From Nereocystis luetkeana (taxonomy: Eukaryota > Sar > Phaeophyceae > Laminariales > Laminariaceae): a DNA stretch of 64,000 bases. Below the pieces are notes generated by a model, which saw nothing but the letters and a program-made list of their open reading frames with translations, ran no database searches and was not told where the DNA came from. Made by a program: the position numbers and the translations under genes. The stretch spans positions 11,778,580 through 11,842,579 of the forward strand of contig JARUPZ010000003.1 in NCBI GenBank assembly GCA_031213475.1. Reading direction: 5' to 3'. Of this stretch, positions 54,725 to 64,000 are shown piece by piece (positions within the stretch are counted from its first letter, which is position 1; every line of letters begins with the position of its first letter).

Positions 54725-57118
54725 TTTTCGTAATAATACCTAGGCTTTGGGGATTGTTCACACAGATTCAGTTAATATACAGATAATTGTACGTCTCAAA
54801 AGACGTGCATGAGGATTATACCAGGTATGATAACGTTTAAATGCCCAGATGTCCAAAGGGACGAGTGCATGTGCGAGTCGCTGCACCACCCACAGGTACA
54901 CATTTGTGAGACCCATGACCGAGATGAAACGTGACGAGCTTTGGTATGATCTGCGCAACCTCACAGGATACCCTGCTATTCGGCGCTCCAAGTATGGTGG
55001 CCCAGTGTTAAAGGACTTGGAATCCCAATAGGCGGTAGGCAGTTTCCGTTCTGGGGGGGTGTTTGTCACCACCTTTCTACAGCTACAGCCACAAACTCCG
55101 TTATGCAAGGGATACGATACGGAAGTGGTTGTGGATGAATGCCGTTTGAGGACTCATTATTTGTGTTAGCACGAAAAGGTCTCACCAGCGGACACTGTTC
55201 GTACTGGGGGGGTGGCGTGAACGTTAGTACCTTCAAACGACTTACTTACTCGGAATCATATAATTACCTTGGCTAGTGAGCCATCCCACAGTAGGGGTGC
55301 ACCAGAAGTTCCTCAGCCCCTCACATTAGAAGCTCACTATCTCAACCGATACAATACTTGGAAGCACTCGTGGCGTAAACATCAGTACCTTCAAACGACT
55401 TACCCGGAATCAAATAATTACCTTGGATAGTGAGTCATCCCACAGTAGGGGTGCACCAGAAGCTCCTGAGCCCCTCACATTAGAAGCTCACGATACAATA
55501 CTTGGAAGCAATTAAGAAGTGCCTGTAAGTCGAAGTGGCGTAAACGCCAGTTCCTTCAAAGAATGTAGTCACCCGAAATCGCATAATAACTTTTGCTAGT
55601 GCGGAAAGTCGAAGCACTCGAAGGATACCACGTAGAACTTTACATCAGGAGGAGGGAGTAGAAAGAGGACTCATCATGAACGTCCTACAGCACGTCCGTG
55701 ATGAATCCATACATAAAACCACCTCCATATTCGCAAGAAGTACCTACTGTAAATGCAGAAAAGTTTGAGATCATCGCCGAAAGGTAGGCGTATGTCAGAT
55801 ACACCCCGCAATACGCACGATCGAAGTCAATCAATAAATCAGAACGTGATAATCCATATCAAGAGACTAGAGACATCCGGACAAAATGCAGAGTGGCAGA
55901 TGAATGCGAATATACGCAGAAACGGTTGTTGAAGAAGTACAGTGAGAAACGTCTGGCAAAGGCAAGTGAATGATATGAGCATCGACACAGTCCACTACGC
56001 AGGTTAAAACGTCTGTCAAAGGTACGTGAAGTTTTGCAATATCGACAGTCCAGTACGCAAGTATATTTGGTTACCAAGCGGTGAGCCGAAGGTGCGTGAA
56101 CGGTGGCAGCATCGACACAGTCCACTGCGCAGGTTAAAACGTCTGCCAAAGGTACGTAAAGTTTTGCAATATCGACGGTCCAGTACGCAAGTATATTTGG
56201 GTACGAAGCGGTGGGCCGTCACTACAGGTTAGACTATCAAGCGCGCAGATATATAGAGAGGGGCAACGTGGATAATCACCGCAGTGTTTGGGTAGTGTGG
56301 CCACGTATATCCCCACGATTATGGACTGGCAGAACTCTGTAAAGTTTCAGCTAAAGGTGAGGTGGTACGGTCGGACGATGGTAGCTTACAGTGGAATCCA
56401 TGCCGGCGAAGCAGAAGATGCCGGGGCCGAAACAGTAAACGTGTAGATTATTGTCAAAATGCAGATGGAGGCCTTCAAGAGGGGCCCCCACCTCAGATGC
56501 AGGTGAACCCCCACCTCACTCAGATGCAGATGAGGAAGGAAGAAAAACATATTTTTCACAGGTGAGGACATGCTCCGTGCGTGCTATACAGATGGGGCGC
56601 TGGGAGTTAAAAGTCGTGAAGAATGTACGGGGGTCAGGTCCGCCGCTCTTCTCAACAGCGTCTACGGTAACAGCACCGCGGGAAGGAGAGGCTCTGCAAC
56701 ATCAGGCCGACGGTGATGGACGGAGGAATGCCGAAGAACATCTGGACGAAGGTCAGGTCCGAAACTTCTTACCGTCCAAGGGCAATACCACGGAAAGGAG
56801 AGGCGCTGCAGCATCGGGCCGTCGGCGATGGATGGGACGAGGAATGCTGAAGAACTTCTGGACGAAGGTCAAGATCGCCGCTCTTCTCACCACCGTCTGG
56901 AGGCGACACTGAGGAAGGAGATGAGCAGCAACATCGAGCCGACGGCGAGGTGCGGAGATAGAAGGCGCACGCTCTGCAGCGGTTCATGATCTTAATGCCC
57001 GCTGGGGGGGTGCTAGAAACGTTGGGCCGACCGAGGAGGAAAGCGCACGCGCTGTCGCCGGGCAAGTACTGGGATGCCCGTTTTGGGCCGACGATCGTCA
57101 TGCGTCGAGCAGGGTGGG
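54725..57118 (+). repeat. LTR-element 3' internal segment (block B)
   Basis: Counterpart of 38,054-40,306 with rearranged internal repeat numbers. The 'cgtaaac.tcagtaccttcaaacgac' unit occurs about three times (55,210-55,590), and the 130-bp 'gcatcgacacagtccact' unit is present twice (about 55,978-56,230) versus once in block A. It ends in the same 'cagggtggg' tract before the LTR. Confidence 0.8.
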
Positions 57119-57679
57119 TGTTACAGCGAGTGGCGCCAGGGTAGGAGGTTCATAGCGCTGCGACTGTCGTAACCAGCGCTGTGGGGAGGATAATACGGCG
57201 CGAGACAACTGTCCTGATCAGTGTCACGCGTCGGGCCTATTCGATAGGCAGAGGGCAAGCTTTGGTTAGCATCCTCTGGGCGGGTCTTAGAGGGGCAGGG
57301 AGGATCCCCCGTGTGGGAACGCCTTCAGTTCCATGTAAAGAACCAGTAACGAGGTCACGGAACAGCCCGGAGTTTACTAAACACCACTAAGTGAGGAAAG
57401 AAAGTCAAAGCCAAGTGATCTGTGATACCTGTCCTATCGATCTCCAGCCCCTTGGGCCCTTCCTTGCCCGTCGTGCCCGTCATGGTGGCTGTGGTTCCTG
57501 TTCCATTACTCACTCTGGCTGCTTGCAACTACTGCATTGCATCGATCCACTCTCTGCGTGACCCGATCATTACTGCACGAGGGCACTTCTCGAACTCCCC
57601 ACCAGCAGGTCAGTCAGCCTCAGAGATCTACCGAGCGCGGGTCTTTTTTAGCGTCTGAGAGCTGTATCCTGCAGTAACA
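57119..57679 (+). mobile_element. LTR family L, copy 3 (3'-type LTR)
   Basis: 561 bp, TGTTACAG to GCAGTAACA, nearly the same as copy 2. It is preceded by a purine-rich tract. The right flank begins 'gatgcc' and matches no left flank of copies 1 or 4. Confidence 0.85.
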
Positions 57680-57727
57680 GATGCCTATCTCACGGGCGGG
57701 GTCGATCGACCAGCAGTAGCACTAGCA

Positions 57728-57785
57728 CTATCACCGCCGCCACCACCACCTCCACCACCATCTCCACATCCACAACCACCAGCAA
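57728..57785 (+). repeat. CCA/CCG triplet microsatellite
   Basis: Interrupted (CCA)n with CCG and TCC variants. Confidence 0.75.
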
Positions 57786-57849
57786 CACAGCGCAAGCACA
57801 GCCATCCTTGGAACAACCACCACCAGCTGGCACCGCAACAACAAACAGC

Positions 57850-58040
57850 GCTTGGGGCAGCGGTCCGAAGGAATCAGAAGACGTCGCCCGTGTGGCAACA
57901 CTTTCGGAATCGGAGCCACCGATTGGGAAGAAAAACGTCAAGTGCACGGTGGTTACAAAGTTACCTGCCTCGGGACGGCTCCCTGCACGCAACCAGCAGT
58001 GCGACAAATTCTTCACGTACAAAACCGCGATGAGGAAAAA
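57850..58040 (+). pseudogene. Possible BED-finger-like fragment (weak)
   Basis: In three frames one finds 'SPVWQHFR', then 'IGKKNVKCTVVTK'. This order resembles the start of a BED zinc finger (S-x-VW-x-x-F ... K-x-K-C). The second Cys is absent and two frameshifts are required, so this is only a suggestion of a hAT-type N-terminus. Confidence 0.15.
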
Positions 58041-58380
58041 ATTGTTCAACGTCCCGCCCCGCCGAGGAAGAAAACATTACCGTCCCGTCCCACCAAGGAG
58101 AAAAAGGTACCGTCCCGTCCCGCCGAGAAAAAAAAATACCCTCGCGCCCCGCCGAGAAAAACAAAAAAATACCGTCCCGTCCCGCCGAGGGAAAGAATAT
58201 TTACCGTCCCGTCCCAGCGTGAAAATCTGCCCCGTTGAGTTTTACCGTCCCGTCGACAAAATATATATCCACTGCCCCTCCCACCCCGCCAACTTTTTAT
58301 GTCTTTATGTTTTACCGTCCCGTTTTCATGTTTTTCCCCTTCATACAAGTAAAATATGTCCCGTCCCGTCCCGTGATGAT
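58040..58380. repeat. CCGTCCCG minisatellite, locus 2
   Basis: Units such as 'accgtcccgtcccgccgag' separated by A-rich spacers of variable length. Same family as 8838-9225, but without the inverted start. Both Arg/Pro/Lys-rich ORFs (57,808-58,452 and 57,852-58,238) read through it. Confidence 0.8.
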
Positions 58381-58449
58381 TCTCGGTCACTGGGATATGT
58401 CTTGAATATAAAAAATGGCACCGTTCACATGTTTCACGTATGGAGCAAC

Positions 58450-59555
58450 TGACATGTAAGTCCAAGCCCTTGCATGGAACGTGGGGGAGGGGTCGTGTCA
58501 GTGATTGTTACTCACTTATCCACTGCAGTAGAGTCGGTACTCTCCAGTCGCTGCAGGAGCAACATGGTTCCAAGCGACCAACAATAGCAGCTCGTCCCCT
58601 GTAACTACAACAGTAGGATATTGCAGCAAACAGCAGCGTACCGGAGGCAACTATTGCGACGGGCCGGGTGACCACGCTTAATCCAAGGCCAGCATCGCTG
58701 AAACACCCGAGTGAGATTATCACCCTACGTCAACATGAGTGAAAAATAGACTCGGATCACCAGACTAGCGTGACCGACGGAGTCTGCTGGAACAGGGTCT
58801 GCTGGAACAGAGCCCGGACAGAGTATGCTGGAACTGAGTGGCACGAGGACTAACGGTTGTGGGCGATGTTCTATAGGAGCAAGGAGCAACATCCGTCCCC
58901 CTAAGATCCACATCCACCTGGGAACTCCGAGGTGTACCACGAATGTCCCCTAACGACCACAGCCCCCCCGCTAGAGCGAACCCACAGGCCCAAAGGGACT
59001 TCGGGAAAACGACAGAAAAACAAGAACCGGGGACCATCCACACAAAAACATTAAAACCCAGGAATCAACATTATCGGTGACGATAAACTCCTAACAGTGG
59101 CACACGATCGTCATAAAATTCTACGCAAACTGTACCTAGGTTTACTACGTAATAATCAGGTGCCTAGGTGTACTATTAATGTAATAATAATCAGATGAAA
59201 CCCAGAGCAAAAATTGTGATACGAAAACCTGCACAGGTATACTTAACGACGTGTTTCGATCTCTCCTTTGTAGTTCACCATTTTACTTGCTACAAACTGA
59301 CCAGCGAGTAAATGCCACTTCACCAACGCACAAATATATGCACATACACGCAAATAGCAAACAGAAGTGACCCACCGGCTTCTTCCTGGTACGGCCTAAA
59401 GCAACCTGTCAGGAACCACTATTAATAGTAGAGGGCCTAAGATGCGGTAGGAGGTAAACATTCCGAATTCAGACAACAAGCAAACACGACGGGCAAGTCT
59501 GCAGTTGATTCATCCATAACCTTTCTATCAGCACACACTAACCGATCGTATCATC
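58450..59555. other. No recognised gene
   Basis: Minus-strand ORFs 58,508-59,043 lack domains. 58,680-58,770 shares words with 51,620-51,720. A 'ggagtctgctggaacagggtctgctggaacagag' type triplication lies at about 58,778-58,835. Confidence 0.35.
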
Positions 59556-60239
59556 GACCTTAGTACATTTAGAATTGTTGCTTCATTTACGCGGTAAAAT
59601 AGTGCCTAAGACGCACACACATTTGGTACAATGGGATACCCTGCTTTTCCAGGCAAAAAACACTCTTCGGGCTAACCCGCTTCCTGCGTTTACGTTTCGC
59701 AACCTTACATTCAAAAATAAAAACACTGACCACACTCTTCAGCTGCTCTACTATACAGCTATACTACAGCACTACTGTCCCCCGGCCCCGTCCCTCGAGC
59801 GTTAGGGTGGGATGGTGAGTAAAAACGATGAACGCCTGAGTATCACCGCCTGTGCTTGCTGTGCCTTCTCCTGCGCTCTGCCTGCTACTATTCACACAGC
59901 GTCGCTCCGAACCGGAAAACGTCAGCCCCTGAACATACTCCTAAAACTAACAACTAGATGACAACCCCTCTTCCCTACAAGTGATTGCCTCGCCATCTTC
60001 ACAGCCCTATATTTGAAATGACTTTGAATCTGTGACTTTGTTATATTTGGCTCAAGAATTGGGGTATTAGCTTTCGTAGAAACATAATGGCTAAAAGGCA
60101 CACACATGGTACAATGGGATACCCTGCTCCCAGACAATAAATGCCTTAGGGCTAACCTGCTTCCTACATTAACATTTCGGAACCGTACCACGAAAAACGG
60201 AAACACTGGTCACACTCTTTTCTCCAATGGGCAAACGTC

Positions 60240-60975
60240 GAATACGCCTGACCTTAGCTTACTACTTCCCTTCTCGCTTTAAACTTGTTAATGCTTTTAA
60301 CACAAATTTTGCCCCCTTTCTTCCCCTCTTAGGTACACCACGAACGATAGGGACTTATATTTACCCGCCTTTTGAGTCTGAATGTCCGATGCACCCTGTG
60401 CCACTAGCTGCGTGACTCCACCAAACGTACCTGAGTGAATGCGTCGGATCTCTACCCTAAACTGCTTACCAACCGCGTCAAGGCCTTTGTCGCTATGGAG
60501 CGTGATAACCTTCCACCCGCTTGCTGCGCGCGTCTGCATGAGTGGTGCTGACCCACTCAGTTCAAGACAATAATCCAGAAGGTCCAGAATAACTTCCAGC
60601 GCCCCGTAACTCTTTACGGCCCTCGTTTTTTTCCCCCACCGTTACGATCGTCCTGGTCACGATCGCCCCCAACCTTTTGTTCTCTGACTCGGAAGCGCGG
60701 AAAATCACCTCTACTCTGTCCGCTGCGCGTCTGCCATGCCACGCCAGTTGTGGAGCTCCCGCAAAGAATGCCAAGTCCCTTGTAGTCAGACAAAACTCCG
60801 GGTGTACCAGAACATTGCTAAACGTCCAAATTTCCGAGGCTCTGCACAGTAGGTGCTGCACAGTAGGTGGAACAAAAACGCGAGACCGCTCAGAAACCAC
60901 CCACCGTTCGGTCCCCACCTCGGCTACGCTCCTGCTTCCCTTGGTTAGCAGTTCCCAGAACAGAGGTTTCCTCAC
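60240..60975 (-). pseudogene. Tyrosine recombinase relic, YR copy 3
   Basis: Frames 60,297-60,539 and 60,562-60,975 match copy 2. 'HSGTFGGVTQLVAQG' replaces HSGR, so the box II Arg is lost, and Trp of 'AGRW' is Tyr. The Tyr box 'VVYLR' remains. Inactive. Confidence 0.75.
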
Positions 60976-61454
60976 CTTCGGGCGCCCCTTGGGGCTATCC
61001 GTGTTTTCGTTTCCCTACCGCTGTCACCATGCAGTGTGAAGTAGGCAATTCTCACCCCCCCAAACATTTCGTGGAACAGTCTGACTTTGGTTTTTGAAAG
61101 TAAGCATCGCAGAGCCATGAATTTCGTCAGCTGTTTAACTGCCGCGTCAACTCCTCCCCTTCACCCAGCTACGGACCCTTCCTGAGACGGCACCAGGTTA
61201 ACCACTTGTTCCAGTACGCCTTCTGCGCGCTCCCCTCCACCGAGGCCCGTGCTGGAATCTCTCCCAGTCTGTCCGTCTTGTCCTCATTCCTTCGGTCTCC
61301 AGTATATGTTCCTGCTCGGCGGGATTTTTGTTCATGATTCTGCATTTCGTGTCATCGCTTCCCGTACAATGTCATCCATGTATTCAGTGGGAAATTCGGG
61401 TTGTAGAAATACGTCGAACAACTCGCAACCACTTTGACCTATACTCTGCTCTCT

Positions 61455-61850
61455 TCATTCCACTTGTACTGACGTCTGTAGGTTGCATGTGATTTGTCCT
61501 CTCGGCCATCTGGAAATGCCGTCCACTACTATGTTTGGCACTCCGCTAACATGCCTTGCGTCACGACTCCAACCGATCGTGATTTCCAGTTCAGCTAGTA
61601 ATCTCATGGCTAGGGCAGCGCGTCTGTTGCGTGATCCTCCACTTTGCTTAATCCACGAAACTGCAGACACGTTGCTCCCCATCAATAGTGCAGAGTCTCC
61701 TGCCGTTTTTGGCTTGTCTTGCACAATGACTTGTATCGCGCACGCTGTCATTACCATGCCACAAACTTCTAGCAGGTTGGTCGTGATAGCGTCCACACCC
61801 TTCGTTATTATCTGATTCCCCGATACCGCTGACAGCTGGGGGTTCAGATC
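61455..61850 (-). pseudogene. RNase H relic, YR copy 3
   Basis: Frame 61,455-61,796 has 'TNLLEVCGM' and 'LLMGSNVSAVSWIKQSGGS', where the catalytic GDN Asp is Ser, then 'HVSGVPNIVVDGISRW'. Inactive by sequence. Confidence 0.75.
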
Positions 61851-62093
61851 GCTTCTCTAGTACACTTGTAGTTACGGGCAAAAGCCATGACTGCGGTACA
61901 GCTCGCGTCTGATTAGTATCGTCGCGTAGGAATTCGTTCGGCACGTGCGTAAAAGGGTGCACCAAGAGACTCTTCGGCGCTGACCAACTTCTGGCCGATT
62001 CATTGCCCACCTCCAGAAAGCAATATCAACATGGAGCTCCCAGCCCAGTTTAACTACTCTCCTCGACCGTTTTTATTGCGTGAAACTGAGAAG

Positions 62094-63560
62094 CTACCAG
62101 ACAAGTATTCTACCTGCTCTGACTACATGTGTGAGGTTCCATAATTTTCCAGCCATGCTGAGAACGGCGTGCGCGCCTGCATGCGTTTTGCTACTCGGCC
62201 ACTCGCGGTCTAGTAGGAGTCTACGTCTAATTACTTCTACCCTTTCCTTAGTGACGGAGATTCGTACGTATGGTGTAAGTGTTGATGGTAAAGTCAAGTG
62301 CGTCTGCTGTCGAATTCCAACCAGTGCTCTTCTTCGGGGCGAGAATAGGCGTTTTCACCGTTTTCACCTGGTCCTAATATTCTTACATTATCTGACGCGA
62401 GCGAAGTCGATGCTATGATAACTGTCTGGTCTGCTGCGTCGCGCTGCACACTGGCCACAATGGAATCATCTACGTACACTGGAGTTAAAAATGATTTGTT
62501 CACCCCCCGCCTTTGTGGGACGTTCTCCCTGACTCCGGTGGGAATCCGTGTTGGACTGGTCTCCCACGGCTTCGCGATTTTTTCGTGCGACAGCATAGCT
62601 TTTCCTTCTGGTAGTATAACGGCGCTATCTACCGTAGTGTTACAAGGGTGTGTTCGGCCGCTGCATCCATGAGGCCCTACCCCGGCGATGCTGCCCATCG
62701 AAAGGTGAGTCTAGAATCTGATACGAAGACGTCGCCTACCACATAACAAACATTCTGCGCATGACGCGGTGCTACCCTAGCATTCCTGAACGCGTCTGTT
62801 ATGTCTGTTTCGACCACTTCCACTAAAAATCATATACGAAGGTGGGGGAACCATATTCGCAGATTTGTTAGGGTCTTCAAAGGAGGGTGGGGAGTGCCGT
62901 CACCATAGAGGAATTTCGGTACGGAATTTTGGTGCTTCTTTCGTTTCCGCGTCTTTGTTCAGACCCCCCTTCTCCCCCCTAACGCTCCGGCATCGAATGA
63001 GTAGTCGCTAATGATTCTGACCTTATGTGTGACCACGGCACCCAGGGGTGCCGCCCGTACAACTGCAAGAGAGGCAGCTGCTGCTCTGTCGAACACTATT
63101 AATTGATAGTACCTGAATCCGTCGAATCTATTCGTATAGTTTTCCCCACACTAAGGTAAGGCCATGTGATCAAAGAGAGGCAACTTTTTCTCTGCCAAAC
63201 ACCCGTACCCGACTACGTCGAACATCCCCGTACCAGTACAGTTTTTCCTACACTTTAAGTTAATGTGACCTACTGATGTAGTGCGGGGCTGTGAATACTA
63301 TGCTGCTTTGCTCTTGTTGGTTCGAGGTTAGCGACAGTAGTCGTTTTTTTATGGAAGGCCATTCATGATTTCATGCCTATGAGCTCCGTTATTGCGGGGA
63401 AGCCTCCGATATCCCCGAAGTAGTGTCCCATCTGACCGACGGGCAACGAAGGTGACACCAGAGTGCCTCCGATTCCGACAGCCGCGTCTCCCGCTCTGCC
63501 ATCACTGAAATGTAACATCTCCGTGCCAGTCGCAGCCATCTCTCGTACTGAACCCGGATA
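62094..63560 (-). pseudogene. Reverse transcriptase relic, YR copy 3
   Basis: Frames 62,094-62,297 and 62,294-62,698 carry 'VRISVTKERVEVI' and motif C 'PVYVDDSIVASVQ', the intact YVDD that copies 1 and 2 lack. Upstream palm sequence (62,700-63,110) is broken by frameshifts but still recognisable ('tcattaacgattctgac' region). The N-terminal part ends near 63,560. Confidence 0.75.
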
Positions 63561-63684
63561 TTACTGCGAATGCTCGTACTATATATGTACTCCCGAAAAA
63601 ATGACATTCTCAGTACTCTAAGTACCCCAATTGCCCCCCCCCCCCGGAAGAAATTTTTCCCATTTTTCCCACTTGGGGCCGGTC
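63561..63684. other. Low-complexity junction
   Basis: Contains a C run (about 63,635-63,647) and the right junction of YR copy 3. No gene. Confidence 0.35.
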
Positions 63685-63781
63685 TTAACCCTTTTAGAAC
63701 CGCAGTCCCGTTTTGGGGACAAACCACTCAAATTTCAAGTGGTTTGTCCCCAAAACGGGACTGCGGTTCTAAAGGGGTTAA
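63685..63781. repeat. Long hairpin, 44-bp arms
   Basis: Arms 63,685-63,728 and 63,738-63,781 are inverse complements with a single mismatch. The loop is 9 nt (CAAATTTCA). The arms include CCGCAGTCCCGTTTTGGGG and its complement. Confidence 0.88.
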
Positions 63782-63900
63782 CGAGGGCAAAAAAACGAAA
63801 AAAAAAACGAAACAAGACGAACAGACTTTCGTTTTTCGCAAAAAACAGCAGGTTGAGTCCTAACGAGGGCAAAAAAAACGAAAAAAAAACGAAATAAAAA
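63778..63900 (+). repeat. A-rich direct duplication
   Basis: 'taacgagggcaaaaaaacgaaaa' (about 63,778) recurs in nearly the same form at about 63,861, 83 bp apart. ORFs here are Lys-rich artefacts of the A-tracts. Confidence 0.65.
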
Positions 63901-64000
63901 CAAGAAGCCGAGTCGAATTTTTACGCGGTGCAATTTTTCGGAATGAGTCAACCGCCACAGCACGTGGTTCCCGGTGATGGCGCTCGACAGCGACGGTGGA

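Larger units (their letters stand above)
59560..63560 (-). mobile_element. YR retrotransposon copy 3 (highly diverged)
   Basis: Same order as copy 2: B2 (about 59,570-59,760), A2 start (about 59,810), B1 (about 60,041-60,230), YR, RNase H, RT N-terminus up to about 63,560. It has many more substitutions and frameshifts than copies 1 and 2. It is an older or distinct subfamily member. No 237-bp repeats follow. Confidence 0.82.

Noticed and set aside
45474-57679. LTR copies 4 and 3 as the two ends of one recent insertion
   Set aside because: The LTRs differ strongly, and flanks (tactc versus gatgc) show no target-site duplication.
57808-58452. Arg/Pro/Lys-rich basic protein
   Set aside because: Its composition is produced by the CCGTCCCG minisatellite; another frame is equally open, so no frame is preferred.

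Overview
The window looks like repeat-rich nuclear DNA of a eukaryote. There are no prokaryotic operons, ribosomal RNAs or long intact single-exon genes. Instead it holds retrotransposons, DNA-transposon remnants, tRNA-derived SINEs, several minisatellite families and one gene that only becomes coherent when two GT-AG introns are removed. A multicellular alga (brown or red) would fit the long introns, CAG/CTG-rich coding and tyrosine-recombinase retrotransposons, but nothing here proves the species.

Layout. 1-10.3 kb: degenerate minisatellites, a SINE fragment, a dispersed ~650-bp repeat (R4) carrying a small MITE insertion, and a few orphan ORFs. 10.3-15.6 kb: a giant imperfect inverted repeat, two copies of family X facing each other, with R4 in the spacer. 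16.1-22.4 kb: tyrosine-recombinase (YR) retrotransposon copy 1 on the minus strand (Gag, 237-bp in-frame repeats, RT, RNase H; YR lost). 22.4-27 kb: two SINEs, a hAT transposase tail, a minisatellite and a TIR element. 27.5-40.9 kb: a block bounded by two LTRs that contains the best protein-coding gene, a three-exon DNA methyltransferase-like gene at 30,945-33,975. 41-45.4 kb: further R4, family X and SINE copies. 45.5-57.7 kb: a second block bounded by the same LTR family, into which YR copy 2 (46.5-51.6 kb) is nested. 57.7-64 kb: a minisatellite, a highly diverged YR copy 3 (59.6-63.6 kb) and a 44-bp-arm hairpin.

How it fits together. The three YR copies together give a complete architecture: Gag, RT-RNase H and tyrosine recombinase, with split direct repeats ordered A1-ORFs-B1-A2-B2 as in PAT/Ngaro-type elements. 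No copy is intact. The LTR family has TG...CA ends, a TGG-starting primer-binding site and a purine-rich tract, but I see no gag-pol, so it is probably non-autonomous. The methyltransferase gene lies between a 5'-type LTR and a 3'-type LTR in the same orientation, but I found no matching target-site duplication, so cargo status is only a hypothesis. A 9-bp palindrome-like motif, TACCWGGTA, occurs 24 times by hand count where about 0.5 is expected.
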